Assembly (NCBI RefSeq): GCF_900177735.1
Contig: NZ_FXBB01000012.1
Coordinates: 1 to 64,000, forward strand
Direction of reading: 5' to 3'
Length of the DNA stretch: 64,000 bases
From: Dethiosulfovibrio salsuginis
GTDB taxonomy: Bacteria > Synergistota > Synergistia > Synergistales > Dethiosulfovibrionaceae
The number at the start of each line of letters is the position of its first letter. Positions within the stretch are counted from its first letter, which is position 1. Positions 48,955 through 57,055 of the stretch are shown here, piece by piece. Under the pieces are notes generated by a model. That model made no database searches. It worked only from the letters and a program-made list of their open reading frames with translations, and was not told the origin of the DNA. The position numbers were made by a program, and so were the translations under genes.

Positions 48955-49519
48955 GTTGAGGTTCGATGAACTACAGCGCAAGGCTTTTCGCCTTAGAGGT
49001 GGAGTGTGGACAGCGCTTTTCCTGGCGATACTTTTCGTTAGCTCCCCCTCCCCTGGGAGAATTCTTATAGGCCTCTTTCCCGTTCTTTTGGGCCAGGCCC
49101 TTAGATTTTGGGCGGTAGGCTGTATCGTCCTTTATCGAGGGGAAAAGGTGAAGGCCGACAGGCTGGTAACCTGGGGTCCTTACTCTCTCGCTAGGAACCC
49201 CCTTTATGTCGCAAACGGACTTATCGGTCTCGGTTGGGGATTAATGTCCGGTTTTTGGGGGCTACTTCTCTTTGCCGTCATCTTTGTAGGGCTCTACGGG
49301 ATCTTGATCGTTCCATGGGAAGAGGGTTTTTTGCGTAAAAAATTCGGCAAAAGTTATCTGTCCTATTGCCGATCGGTAGGCCCTTTCTATCCTCTGAAAT
49401 GGCCTCCTAAAGTACGCTCTGGACCTTTTGATTCATCGGTCATATGGAGGAGCGAGGTCCATAGCGTCATAGTCACCCTATTAGGGACCGTTCTGATCTG
49501 GTCCCGTCTTTGGTGGTAG
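48947..49519 (+). CDS. Isoprenylcysteine methyltransferase-like membrane protein (ICMT/PEMT family)
   Basis: About 190 residues with 4-5 membrane helices. LVTWGPYSLARNPLYVANGL is the family signature (RNPxY), and the C-terminal VPWEEGFLRKKFGKSYLSYCRSV block carries the conserved Glu and Tyr. Such proteins methylate lipids or small thiols, but the substrate of the bacterial group is mostly unknown. ATG 48947 and TTG 48956 are both plausible starts; an ATG at 48932 lies deeper in the upstream gene. Confidence 0.8.
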   Translation: MVKLRFDELQRKAFRLRGGVWTALFLAILFVSSPSPGRILIGLFPVLLGQALRFWAVGCIVLYRGEKVKADRLVTWGPYSLARNPLYVANGLIGLGWGLMSGFWGLLLFAVIFVGLYGILIVPWEEGFLRKKFGKSYLSYCRSVGPFYPLKWPPKVRSGPFDSSVIWRSEVHSVIVTLLGTVLIWSRLWW

Positions 49520-49520
49520 A

Positions 49521-49553
49521 AAGAGCGGTCCCTTAAGGGACCGCTCTTTTTTT
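49521..49553. terminator. Bidirectional terminator between the methyltransferase and malic-enzyme-like genes
   Basis: AAGAGCGGTCCC-TTAA-GGGACCGCTCTT, a perfect stem followed by a run of seven T on the plus strand and A on the other side. Confidence 0.9.
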
Positions 49554-50799
49554 AGTATCTGGCCGAATATCCTCCAAAGAGCCTGTTCCAGGTTCTCTCC
49601 AGTACCTCGTGAGGTGCCGGTGTAAGCCTGGCAAGTCCCTCGGATATACAGGACTGGGCCACCGCCTCGGCTATTCTCGGGGTTAGTTCGTCGGAGAACA
49701 TGTGAGGGGTTATATGGTCCGCCGATAGCCTTCGTGGATCGACGTTGTCGGCGTATTCCTTAGCCGCTTTCATCAACACGTTGAAGTTAAGCCCTGTGGC
49801 TCGGACGTCGAGAAGGCCTCTGGTTATCCCCGGAAAAACCTTTAGGTTAGGCATGGTGTTTATCCCTTCGACTATTCCGCATCCAACCACCTCAGCACCT
49901 GCCTCTTTGGCCTCCAGGGGATCCATCTCCGGCTCTGGACGGCCGAGGGGAAACACTATAGCTCGCGATTTCATCGATCTGACCTCGTCGACTCCGAAGG
50001 CCCCTATCTGGCCGGTAAGTCCTATGAGGACATCCGCCCCTTTGACCGCTTCCTTCAACCCTCCTCTTAGCCCTTCTGGGTTAAGCTGATCCAGTATATG
50101 TCTTTGAACTCCGCTCAGTTCCTCCATGTCGGAGCTGACTATGCCTTTTCTGTTGAGCATGACTATGTTGGTCGCTCCACCGTAGAGCATCAGCTCCGCC
50201 GTGGCGATAGCCGATGTCCCTGCCCCGACGATAACTATCTTAACGGTGGATAGCTCCTTCTCGACGACCTTGAGGGCGTTTATCAGAGAGCCTAGGATGA
50301 CCACCGACGAACAGTGCATATCGTCCCCAAATATAGGGATATCCAGCTCCTTTCGGAGGGTCTTGACTATGTTGAAGTCCATAGGGCTTTTTATGTCCTC
50401 CACGTTTATGGCTCCGAAAGTGGGCGACAGCATCCGGCAGAAATCCATGATTCTCTCCGGCTCCGACGGGTTTATACAGAGAGGAATAGCGTCTATATCG
50501 CCGAATTTTTTGTACAGGAGACACTTGCCCTCTATCATAGGGAGAGCGGCCTCGGGGCCGTAGTTTCCGAGCCCTAGAACGGAGGTCCCGTTGGAGACTA
50601 TGGCAAGTCGGTTGTCTTTGCCGGTGTATTCGTAGGCCAGATCCCTCTCTTTAAAGATCTCCCCCGCTGCTATGGCTCCACCTTGAAGGTAGGCCAGAGA
50701 GATATCCCTTTTCGTCCTTATCGCTACGCTTGGCGATAGCTTTATCTTCCCTTGAGCTTTTCGGTGCATCTCCAGTGCTTCTGTGCGATCTACTGTCAA
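49552..50799 (-). CDS. Malic enzyme-like oxidoreductase, divergent active site
   Basis: 415 residues of the short malic-enzyme type (malate to pyruvate and CO2 with NAD(P)). The N-terminal segment LAIVSNGTSVLGLGNYGPEA and GKCLLYKKFGDIDAIPLCI match well, and the NAD(P) site VKIVIVGAGTSAIATAELM is intact. At the metal/substrate site, however, PIFGDDMHCSSVVILGSLI replaces the near-universal F-x-DD-x-HGTA. Function as a real malic enzyme is thus uncertain. TTG 50799 start with GAGAGGAG upstream. The gene follows the beta-lactamase-fold gene with overlap of their flanks. Confidence 0.82.
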   Translation of the reverse strand: MTVDRTEALEMHRKAQGKIKLSPSVAIRTKRDISLAYLQGGAIAAGEIFKERDLAYEYTGKDNRLAIVSNGTSVLGLGNYGPEAALPMIEGKCLLYKKFGDIDAIPLCINPSEPERIMDFCRMLSPTFGAINVEDIKSPMDFNIVKTLRKELDIPIFGDDMHCSSVVILGSLINALKVVEKELSTVKIVIVGAGTSAIATAELMLYGGATNIVMLNRKGIVSSDMEELSGVQRHILDQLNPEGLRGGLKEAVKGADVLIGLTGQIGAFGVDEVRSMKSRAIVFPLGRPEPEMDPLEAKEAGAEVVGCGIVEGINTMPNLKVFPGITRGLLDVRATGLNFNVLMKAAKEYADNVDPRRLSADHITPHMFSDELTPRIAEAVAQSCISEGLARLTPAPHEVLERTWNRLFGGYSARY

Positions 50800-50800
50800 G

Positions 50801-51601
50801 CTATTTCACTCCTCTCAGGTTGACCACCATTCCATCGGTGGCGGCTTTTACCTCCGTATCCCCTTTTGATAGCTCCTGCGCCAGGTCTTCCGGCGATCCC
50901 TCCAATATCCTGCTTCCGAGGTGGGTCATAAAAAGCCTCTCCGGCGACAGCTCCTCGATTAGCTTAGCGACGTCGGGAACTGAGAGATGCTCTATGTGGT
51001 CGACCTTTTCGAGGAGGGTGGTGTTGACCACCATGGTTTTACACCCTGTGAAGAAAGGTATTATTTCCGGGATAAAGGCGGTGTCGCTTATTATTCCCCA
51101 GTCCTGATCGTCGTCATCGGGGTCGTGAAACCTAAGTCCGTAGCACTCTACTCCGTGGTGCCTCAGCCTTAAAGGGGTAATCTGGGTGCCTCCTATGGAT
51201 ATAGGCTGGCCGGTTTCCCATCGATGGATGGTCTCTATTCTCCTCTGGAGGTAGCCGTAGACCACCGGTTCATAGTCTATGGCGTCGGAGGGAAGGGCCA
51301 GGACCCCACCAGGCCTCCTCCCTCCTCCGGTCATGGCCTCGGCTAAGATATTTGCGTCGCCGCTGTGATCTATGTGACGGTGGGTCAGCAAAATGGCCTG
51401 GATTACGTTAGGGTCGACCATAGGCCTTAAAGAGCACATGGCCACCAGAGCGCCAGGACCGGGATCGATAGCGATGTGAACTCCCTTTATAGAAGCTATC
51501 ATCCCGCCGGAAGCCCTTCTTTGGTTTATGACGTTAAACCTGGTTCCAGCGGTTCCTAAAAATACAAGACCTTTTTCCGGTAGATCGGTCAGGGCGTTCA
51601 C
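50801..51601 (-). CDS. Metallo-beta-lactamase-fold hydrolase
   Basis: About 266 residues. The metal-binding motif LLTHRHIDHSGDAN (HxHxDH), a later His in LRLRHHGVECYGLRF, Asp in IISDTAFIP and His in FMTHLG are all present, with FLGTAGTRFN at the N-terminus, as in RNase Z-like and lactonase-like groups. Substrate unknown. The start is taken as GTG 51601, overlapping the isochorismatase stop; upstream frame extension lies in that gene. A CTG a few codons downstream could also serve, because AAGGAG sits right on the GTG. Confidence 0.82.
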   Translation of the reverse strand: MNALTDLPEKGLVFLGTAGTRFNVINQRRASGGMIASIKGVHIAIDPGPGALVAMCSLRPMVDPNVIQAILLTHRHIDHSGDANILAEAMTGGGRRPGGVLALPSDAIDYEPVVYGYLQRRIETIHRWETGQPISIGGTQITPLRLRHHGVECYGLRFHDPDDDDQDWGIISDTAFIPEIIPFFTGCKTMVVNTTLLEKVDHIEHLSVPDVAKLIEELSPERLFMTHLGSRILEGSPEDLAQELSKGDTEVKAATDGMVVNLRGVK

Positions 51602-52149
51602 TCCTTGAAGAGGGGCAGAAGAGCCTTGAATTCGGCGGTCCCCGACCTCCTCAGGAGTTGGTATATCACCGACTCCAGGGGAAGGACGTGGGCACCGCAA
51701 GATCCCATGTTGGCCATGCCTATGCGGTGGTTTTCCTCTTTTCTGCTCCCGCATCCATCGGAGACCACCGTGACGTCGTATCCCTTTGTCAAAAGCTGCA
51801 TGGCGGTAGTGTGGACGCATATGTGGGTTTCTATCCCGAAAAGGACCACCTGATCCCTTCTGGGAATGGAGAAAAACTCCTCAAAACCCTCCTGGTCGAA
51901 GCACCCAAAACCGGTCTTTTCAAAAACCTCCTCCGAGAGCATGGAGAGGATCTGTCCCTCTGTAGGTCCTAGGCCTTTGGGATACTGCTCGGTCACCTTT
52001 AGAGGTATCTCCAGAGTATGTGCGGCGGTTATCAGCTTCTTTGAGCTACTTAAGACCTCCTCCCAGCCTTGAATGGCGGGAAGAAGTTTTTCCTGTAGGT
52101 CTATGGCCAGGAACAGCGTCTTGCTAGGGTCTAGAGTGTAGGGTTTCAA
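51598..52149 (-). CDS. Isochorismatase-family cysteine hydrolase
   Basis: About 183 residues. Catalytic triad of the family: Asp in TLFLAIDLQEKLL, Lys in PLKVTEQYPKGLG, and Cys in LFGIETHICVHTTA; the cis-peptide region precedes that Cys. Such enzymes act on amides or related small molecules, and this YcaC-like subgroup has no firm substrate. TTG 52149 is likelier than GTG 52158, because GGAGG overlaps the GTG but is properly spaced from the TTG. It heads a leftward three-gene run. Confidence 0.85.
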   Translation of the reverse strand: MKPYTLDPSKTLFLAIDLQEKLLPAIQGWEEVLSSSKKLITAAHTLEIPLKVTEQYPKGLGPTEGQILSMLSEEVFEKTGFGCFDQEGFEEFFSIPRRDQVVLFGIETHICVHTTAMQLLTKGYDVTVVSDGCGSRKEENHRIGMANMGSCGAHVLPLESVIYQLLRRSGTAEFKALLPLFKE

Positions 52150-52271
52150 TTTATCCACCTCCGGTCTAAATTCTAGGTATATTATGCCACATCATGTGCC
52201 TCGTCGGTATCGTAATAGGGTTTTTTATGCTATCCTTACCACCGTTATCGAAAACTAGGGGGTGGATTTAA

Positions 52272-52868
52272 ATGAAAGACAAAAGCGATGATTCCCGCAA
52301 TTTTACCGTAGGGGATGTTCTAAAGGCGATGTCAAAACCCCATTATCCTGAATACATCCTTAGATCGGTGGAGCAGGTAGGAAACTGGATGAGAGAGTGT
52401 CTCGTCAGTTCCGACCGTTCGGAGGAGGATTTTAGGGCTGACTACGATAAGCTTTACGGTCAGCTGGAATGGATGAAGGATCATGTGGACTTTTTAGGGG
52501 AAGACGAAGAGGAAAGGGCCGGTCTCGCCTCCGAGGCGGTGGTCATATCCCTCGACGTAGGCATACAGGAAGAGGCGGTCAGAATGGCCATAGACCACGC
52601 CGCTATCTTTAACCCCGGGCGATGCAGGAGGATATGGATGATAAGCGATTCCTGGGTTCCCGGTGAGGTGTTTCGTTACGGAAGACATATAAAGGCCCTG
52701 GAGGAGAGGGGAGTGTCCTTCCGCTTTATCCTGGTGACTCCCGGAGGATGGACGGAGATACCTCTTTTCGACGACGGAAGATCGAGGAGAAATCTGGGGT
52801 TTAACGACTACGCTAAAGGGCTGTCCTCCGGAGATCACGACCAGGATCTGAATAACCGATTTGACTAA
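52272..52868 (+). CDS. Hypothetical protein
   Basis: 198 residues, not recognised. No membrane segment. An acidic helical N-terminal part (to about 85) is followed by an alpha/beta section with strands VVISLDVG, RIWMISDSW and FRFILVTPGG, reminiscent of a small Rossmann-like domain, but no known motif. ATG preceded by AGGGGGTGG. It is a single gene; its last bases form the -35 box of the tRNA-Pro promoter. Confidence 0.72.
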   Translation: MKDKSDDSRNFTVGDVLKAMSKPHYPEYILRSVEQVGNWMRECLVSSDRSEEDFRADYDKLYGQLEWMKDHVDFLGEDEEERAGLASEAVVISLDVGIQEEAVRMAIDHAAIFNPGRCRRIWMISDSWVPGEVFRYGRHIKALEERGVSFRFILVTPGGWTEIPLFDDGRSRRNLGFNDYAKGLSSGDHDQDLNNRFD

Positions 52869-52889
52869 CCTCCTCTCAGAATGTATAAT
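52861..52889 (+). promoter_or_regulatory. Promoter of tRNA-Pro
   Basis: TTGACT (52861-52866) and TATAAT (52884-52889) with a 17-base spacer; the mature tRNA starts 10 bases after the -10 box. Confidence 0.85.
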
Positions 52890-52898
52890 CCCATCGTT

Positions 52899-52976
<78 letters not shown>

Positions 52977-52989
52977 GACTAAAAGAATT

Positions 52990-53013
52990 AGGTCCTAGCC
53001 TAGGCTAGGACCT
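52990..53013 (+). terminator. Terminator of tRNA-Pro
   Basis: A palindromic 24-base stem built from AGGTCCTAGCC and its complement, followed by TCTTTT. Confidence 0.8.
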
Positions 53014-53044
53014 TCTTTTGTGGAGCCTATTTTGCCGTTTTTAC

Positions 53045-53072
53045 TTGCCTTTTCCAACGAATGTGCTATTAT
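53045..53072 (+). promoter_or_regulatory. Probable promoter of smpB-ssrA
   Basis: TTGCCT and TATTAT with a 16-base spacer, about 55 bases before the smpB ATG. Confidence 0.55.
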
Positions 53073-53126
53073 GCAACCGTAAGGCAAGGGTTGTCAAATC
53101 GACGGAGGACGTGAAGAGGTGAGGCT

Positions 53127-53588
53127 ATGTCGCTCGAGAGGGTTGCCCAGAACCGCAAGGCAAGACACGACTATTTTATACTGGACACCTACGAGTGCGG
53201 AATAGTCCTATCTGGAACGGAGATCAAGTCGGTCAGATCTGGCAAGGTTAACCTTAAAGACGGTTACGCCAAGCTAGAAAAAGGGGAGCTCTGGCTCATG
53301 AACGTCCATATATCCCCTTACGAGAACGCTAGCTGGGGGCAACACGAGCCGACTCAGAGGCGAAAGCTCCTGATGCATCGACGGGAGATCCTCAAAATAG
53401 CCATAAAGGTAAAAGAGCGAGGTTTTACCTTGGTGCCTCTGTCCATATACATCAAAGATGGGCGGTGGGCAAAGGTCGAGCTTGGTCTCGCCAAAGGTAA
53501 GGCCCTTTACGACAAAAGGGACGCCCTGGCGGAGAAGGATGCCAAGCGGACGATAGATAGAGAGATGAAAAACAGACTCAGAGATTGA
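53127..53588 (+). CDS. smpB: SsrA-binding protein SmpB
   Basis: 153 residues of the OB-fold partner of tmRNA. The N-terminal RKARHDYFILDTYECGIVLSG, the ISPYENASWGQHEPTQRRKLL block and the basic C-terminal tail (KRTIDREMKNRLRD) are standard. It loads tmRNA onto stalled ribosomes. The tmRNA gene begins 2 bases after its stop, so both can share one transcript. Confidence 0.97.
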   Translation: MSLERVAQNRKARHDYFILDTYECGIVLSGTEIKSVRSGKVNLKDGYAKLEKGELWLMNVHISPYENASWGQHEPTQRRKLLMHRREILKIAIKVKERGFTLVPLSIYIKDGRWAKVELGLAKGKALYDKRDALAEKDAKRTIDREMKNRLRD

Positions 53589-53590
53589 TC

Positions 53591-53909
53591 TGGGGGCGAC
53601 CGGTTTCGACTGGTATGCTGCAAGTCTGGGAGCAGGCCGAGCGATGGGCGTAAGCCATCACCAAAAGAATTGACAACAACTACGCACTGGCGGCTTAGTT
53701 AAGCTGCCGCCCAACCGGTCGGGAGCGCTCGCAGAACCGGAAGGGCTATCAACGCGAGCATCGTATAGGGTCCGTATCGGATGGGAAGTTTCGGTGTTTT
53801 GTCCGTCACACCGCACTTCTCCCGTAGTTAAAGAGACGTACTAAGCCTGTAGTCGCCCATTCATACACAGTATGTCAGGACCGGGGTTCAACTCCCCGCG
53901 CCTCCACCA
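53591..53909 (+). ncRNA. ssrA: Transfer-messenger RNA (tmRNA)
   Basis: The 5' end GGGGGCGACCGGTTTCGAC and the 3' end, a T-arm-like GGTTCAACTCC and acceptor CGCCTCC-ACCA, form the tRNA-like part; G5 to C pairing closes the ends with one G-U. The internal reading frame ends DNNYALAA followed by TAG (53696-53698). GATGGGC and GCCATC upstream of the tag pair as a pseudoknot arm, so the resume codon probably lies after it, at or near GAC 53672; GCC 53654 is less likely. At 319 bases it is shorter than many tmRNAs. The 3' end is the attachment site of the mobile element that follows. Confidence 0.95.
53880..53909 (+). other. Probable attachment site (attL) in the 3' end of ssrA
   Basis: A tyrosine integrase gene starts 163 bp past the tmRNA 3' end and is followed by phage-like genes to the window end. 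The ssrA 3' end is a classic integration target, and the gene is kept whole here. The matching second copy (attR) is not found in the window, so the element extends beyond 64000. Exact crossover boundaries cannot be set from one end. Confidence 0.7.
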
Positions 53910-54016
53910 TAAGCCTTTTCGTAGCCGTCGGGATCGTCGCAGATCCAGGCGGCTACTGTGTTTGTGGGTTGACCCCGTTTCGTATTCGTCGTATATTTTG
54001 CCTATAACGGAGTGAT

Positions 54017-54057
54017 TTTTTGTCTCCATGTTGTCTCCGACGAGTTTGGAGACAAAA
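54017..54057. promoter_or_regulatory. GTCTCC repeat cluster upstream of integrase
   Basis: TTTTGTCTCCA and TGGAGACAAAA form an inverted repeat with an 18-base gap, in which a third TGTCTCC sits. It ends about 15 bp before the integrase ATG. It could be an operator or an integrase/excisionase arm site; the choice is open. Confidence 0.45.
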
Positions 54058-54071
54058 GGGGTGATTAAACG

Positions 54072-55217
54072 ATGAATGATTCTTCGGTTAAGAAGTTAAG
54101 CGCTAAAGAGAAGCGATATATGGTCCAGGACTCGGACGGGCTTTATCTGGAGATCCTTCCTTCCGGCACTAAGTCATGGAAGGTAAGGTTTACCGTCAAC
54201 GGGACGACCATCAGGAAAACCCTGGGGCGCTATCCAGACATCTCCCTTAAAGAGGCCAGGCTCAGAAGGGATGAAATCAGGATTGCCCTTGTACATGGCA
54301 AAGCGGTGGACCCATCCAAGGGAACCTTCAACGCTCTGGCCGAAGAATGGTTTGAGCGTCAGGTCGTCCCGGTGCGCACCGATGGCCACGCCAGGACGAT
54401 AAGGTCCAGGCTGGACAGGCTGATCCTCCCTTCCCTGGGAGACAAAGACCCAGGGGATATTACCGCACCGGAGCTTTTAGCCCTCCTGAGGCGCATAGAG
54501 GACCAGGGGCACATCGAAACGGCCCATAGGGTCTCCCAGATAGTCGGGCAGGTGTTGCGCTACGGCATTGCCACAGGGCAGGCCCCACACGACATAACGG
54601 CAGACCTTCGGGGGGCTCTGATCCCCCGCCAGCCCGAACATTTCCCAACCCTAACCGACCCCGATAAAATCGGCGAGCTGATGAGGGCAATACACTCCTT
54701 CTCTGGATCGATAATAGTCCGTTGCGCTATGCTGTTTCAGATCTATACAGCTGTTCGTCCTGGAGAGATGAGAAAAGGGGAGTGGAAGGAGATCGAGGGA
54801 GATCTTTGGAAAATACCGGCTGAGAGGATGAAGAAACGCCGCAACCACCTTGTGCCCCTGTCGAAGCAAAGCATGGCCGTCCTGGACGAGCTGAGGCCCT
54901 TTACAGGGGATAGCCAGTTTATATTCCCCTCCATAAGGTCAAAAACAAGGCCCATCAGCGATGCCACCGTCAACGCTGCTCTGAGGCGTATGGGGTATGC
55001 CCAGAGCGAATTGACAGGACACGGCTTCAGGGCCATGTTTTCAACGATAGCGAACGAGCACCAGTGGCCGTCGGACGTCATCGAGCTACAGCTTGCCCAC
55101 GTGGACAAGAACTCCGTCCGTGCGGCGTATAACCACGCAGAGCTATTGGACAAGCGGAGAGAGCTCTTGCAGTGGTGGGGGGACTGGCTGGATGAGCAAG
55201 AAAAGGAGAAAAGATAG
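54072..55217 (+). CDS. int: P4-type tyrosine integrase
   Basis: 381 residues. An N-terminal DUF4102-like arm-binding domain (LSAKEKRYMVQDSDGLYLEI), a core-binding helical domain (about 85-180) and the catalytic domain with Arg in IYTAVRPGEMRKGEW, HGFR in LTGHGFRAMFSTI, His in LAHVD and nucleophile Tyr in NSVRAAYNHAELL. It integrates the element into ssrA. Ribosome site AAAGGGG upstream of the ATG. A hairpin terminator follows and separates it from the converging lysogeny operon. Confidence 0.95.
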   Translation: MNDSSVKKLSAKEKRYMVQDSDGLYLEILPSGTKSWKVRFTVNGTTIRKTLGRYPDISLKEARLRRDEIRIALVHGKAVDPSKGTFNALAEEWFERQVVPVRTDGHARTIRSRLDRLILPSLGDKDPGDITAPELLALLRRIEDQGHIETAHRVSQIVGQVLRYGIATGQAPHDITADLRGALIPRQPEHFPTLTDPDKIGELMRAIHSFSGSIIVRCAMLFQIYTAVRPGEMRKGEWKEIEGDLWKIPAERMKKRRNHLVPLSKQSMAVLDELRPFTGDSQFIFPSIRSKTRPISDATVNAALRRMGYAQSELTGHGFRAMFSTIANEHQWPSDVIELQLAHVDKNSVRAAYNHAELLDKRRELLQWWGDWLDEQEKEKR

Positions 55218-55238
55218 GCTTGGTAAAAACTAAAAAAA

Positions 55239-55262
55239 GAGGAGCTATTATAGCTCCTCTAA
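55239..55262. terminator. Bidirectional terminator between integrase and lysogeny operon
   Basis: AGAGGAGCTA and TAGCTCCTCT pair around a 3-base loop, with an A run on the left and the converging gene's end on the right. Confidence 0.75.
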
Positions 55263-55897
55263 GATTTTAACTTTTCGACAACGCTCGATATTAATGGAAT
55301 CGCGATAGGAGCTATCATTGTAGCGGCTATTGTTACGCTAAGCCCTAAAATCCATTTAGAGGTCGTGTCTTGTCGGTCAAGGTGTTTTTCGTTTACATTT
55401 ATTTTTTCCGTCAAGAGATCAAATTTGCCATCGTGTTGGGTCACTTTTATGTTTATATCGTTGATTTTTTCTGTTTGTTCGTTTGAAGATTGAAGGAGAG
55501 TCTCTATGTTTTTTGAGATATAGTCCAGTTTAGTCCCCAAATTTTCTTTCATTGAAGACATTTGTTTCTCTAGGCTCTCTTTATGAACGGCACAAGTATC
55601 AGTAGAAACGTAGTTAGACATGCCTTTCTCCTCCCCTCCTAATGATCCTATTCTACCATGGATGGGGTACGTTGTGTCTGCCCCAGGGTTGTGTTGAGGG
55701 AGGCGTTCAGCACGAAGAAGCACAAACCTAAATATTTCTGCCAATATATCAGCTTTATATAATCCATTTTGTTCTCCGAGAGTGAGGAGATAGTCGATAT
55801 TCTGAGGAAGAGAATCGGCTGTTAGCGCTGTACTTACCGAGCCATCTTTACCTGCCCTATAATGTAAATTATCCTTCTCAGGATTGGTCCCGAGCAT
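55259..55897 (-). CDS. Hypothetical coiled-coil protein with C-terminal membrane anchor
   Basis: About 212 residues. N-terminal globular part (1-90) with a helix NGLYKADILAEIFRFVLLRA, then a coiled coil (about 100-180, ESLEKQMSSMKENLGTKL) and one hydrophobic helix near the C-terminus (WILGLSVTIAATMIAPIAIP). No recognised family for the whole. An internal ATG at 55621 has its own strong site (GGAGGGGAGG), so a 120-residue coiled coil plus anchor form may be made alone. Start ATG 55897 has AAGGA upstream and overlaps the preceding gene by 20 bp. AT-richer than the core genome. Confidence 0.65.
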   Translation of the reverse strand: MLGTNPEKDNLHYRAGKDGSVSTALTADSLPQNIDYLLTLGEQNGLYKADILAEIFRFVLLRAERLPQHNPGADTTYPIHGRIGSLGGEEKGMSNYVSTDTCAVHKESLEKQMSSMKENLGTKLDYISKNIETLLQSSNEQTEKINDINIKVTQHDGKFDLLTEKINVNEKHLDRQDTTSKWILGLSVTIAATMIAPIAIPLISSVVEKLKS

Positions 55898-56519
55898 GGT
55901 CAATATCCTTTGCTATTTTATTAATTAAATCTCTGGATTCAAGTCTTAGAGAGTTAAATTTATCCACAAACAGTGCCACTTCTTCTTGCGTGGTGAAATC
56001 TCTTTTGTCATAATTTAGAGCGAATTTTATGCCATCCTCCGCTTTCCCTTGCTGATCTTGTATCCATTGATCAACAGTTACTCCACAAGAGTATTCTCCC
56101 TTTATCAACTTTCTTGAGAAAAAAGTTGCCTGGTAACTGTCTTTAAAAAAACTACCTAGCTCGTTGTCCTCTTTTATGAGAATAGAATTGAGCTTATCTA
56201 TGGGGTGTTCTGCGCTTATAAAATATGAAAAATTTATTCCTATTGCTGTTATGATAAACTCAGCTTTTATGATGTTGCGTGTCCTAGTGGCATATTCATC
56301 CGCTGCATCTTTTTTTAGTTTTAATATAAATCGGTCTGGAAGTTGATCAAACTCTATTAGGTCGTTTCTTATTTGACAGACAGGCCCAGTAATACTCTTT
56401 CCAGATTCAATTTCTTCCTCTTTTAGGATTCCCTGTTTGACAAGGCGGATATCATTTACCTCCGTTGGGATTGGGTTCATTACAAGGACGAGCCTTTCGT
56501 CCAAAAGCATAACGGCCAT
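55878..56519 (-). CDS. Hypothetical protein
   Basis: 213 residues, no recognised family and no membrane helix beyond a weak hydrophobic stretch (IKAEFIITAIGINFSYFISA). Beginning and end are helical and charged. Base composition is clearly more AT-rich than the chromosome to the left, in line with acquired DNA. It is the fourth gene of the leftward lysogeny operon, coupled by overlap to the anchored coiled-coil gene. Confidence 0.65.
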   Translation of the reverse strand: MAVMLLDERLVLVMNPIPTEVNDIRLVKQGILKEEEIESGKSITGPVCQIRNDLIEFDQLPDRFILKLKKDAADEYATRTRNIIKAEFIITAIGINFSYFISAEHPIDKLNSILIKEDNELGSFFKDSYQATFFSRKLIKGEYSCGVTVDQWIQDQQGKAEDGIKFALNYDKRDFTTQEEVALFVDKFNSLRLESRDLINKIAKDIDHARDQS

Positions 56520-56566
56520 GACAATACCTCCTTATTGATTTTCTCCATCCGCCACCCCTGGCGGTG

Positions 56567-57055
56567 TTATCCCCTAAACTCCTCCAGCCTGATTTCCATG
56601 GCTAGAGGGCTGACGCCGAAGATCTGGGCCAGTTGCTTTGTGTCGTGCTTATAGTGGATTGCTTGAAGGGCCGTCTTGGGCATGAGTAGTTCCGCCGCAA
56701 AAGCGTTGGCGGCCTGTTCTTCCCTGACGACCCAGGATTCAGGGCTGTCGAGGGAGAAGGCGACCTTTCGGTGGCCGAGGACGTAATGTCCTAGTTCGTG
56801 GGCCACTGTGAAGCGACGGCGTTCGTAAGGAAGGGCGGTGGAGACAAGGATAATCTTTCGGTCTCCGTGAGTGAGTAGTGTGCCGTCGATGTGTCTGGCT
56901 TTGCTGTGGTAGATATCAATTCCCATTTTTCTGCAAAGATCACCGATACGAATAGGTAATATATGATCTAAGTCATATTTATCTAGTAGTGCTCGGGCTA
57001 ACACTCGAATTCGCATACTCTTGGTTTTAGGATAACGTATAATCGCTATCGCCAT
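56567..57055 (-). CDS. ImmA/IrrE-family metallopeptidase
   Basis: 162 residues. The zinc site HELGHYVLGH lies near residue 85 and the later Glu in EEQAANAFAAELLMP completes the ligands; the remainder is the typical short winged-helix-like end. In integrated elements such proteases cut the element's repressor to induce it, as ImmA does with ImmR. The repressor in the same operon has no peptidase domain of its own, which fits. It overlaps the SWIM gene by 29 bp. Confidence 0.92.
   Translation of the reverse strand: MAIAIIRYPKTKSMRIRVLARALLDKYDLDHILPIRIGDLCRKMGIDIYHSKARHIDGTLLTHGDRKIILVSTALPYERRRFTVAHELGHYVLGHRKVAFSLDSPESWVVREEQAANAFAAELLMPKTALQAIHYKHDTKQLAQIFGVSPLAMEIRLEEFRG

Noticed and set aside
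53910-54071. Second tRNA-like gene after ssrA
   Set aside because: Only scattered inverted repeats; no cloverleaf or T-arm sequence could be built.
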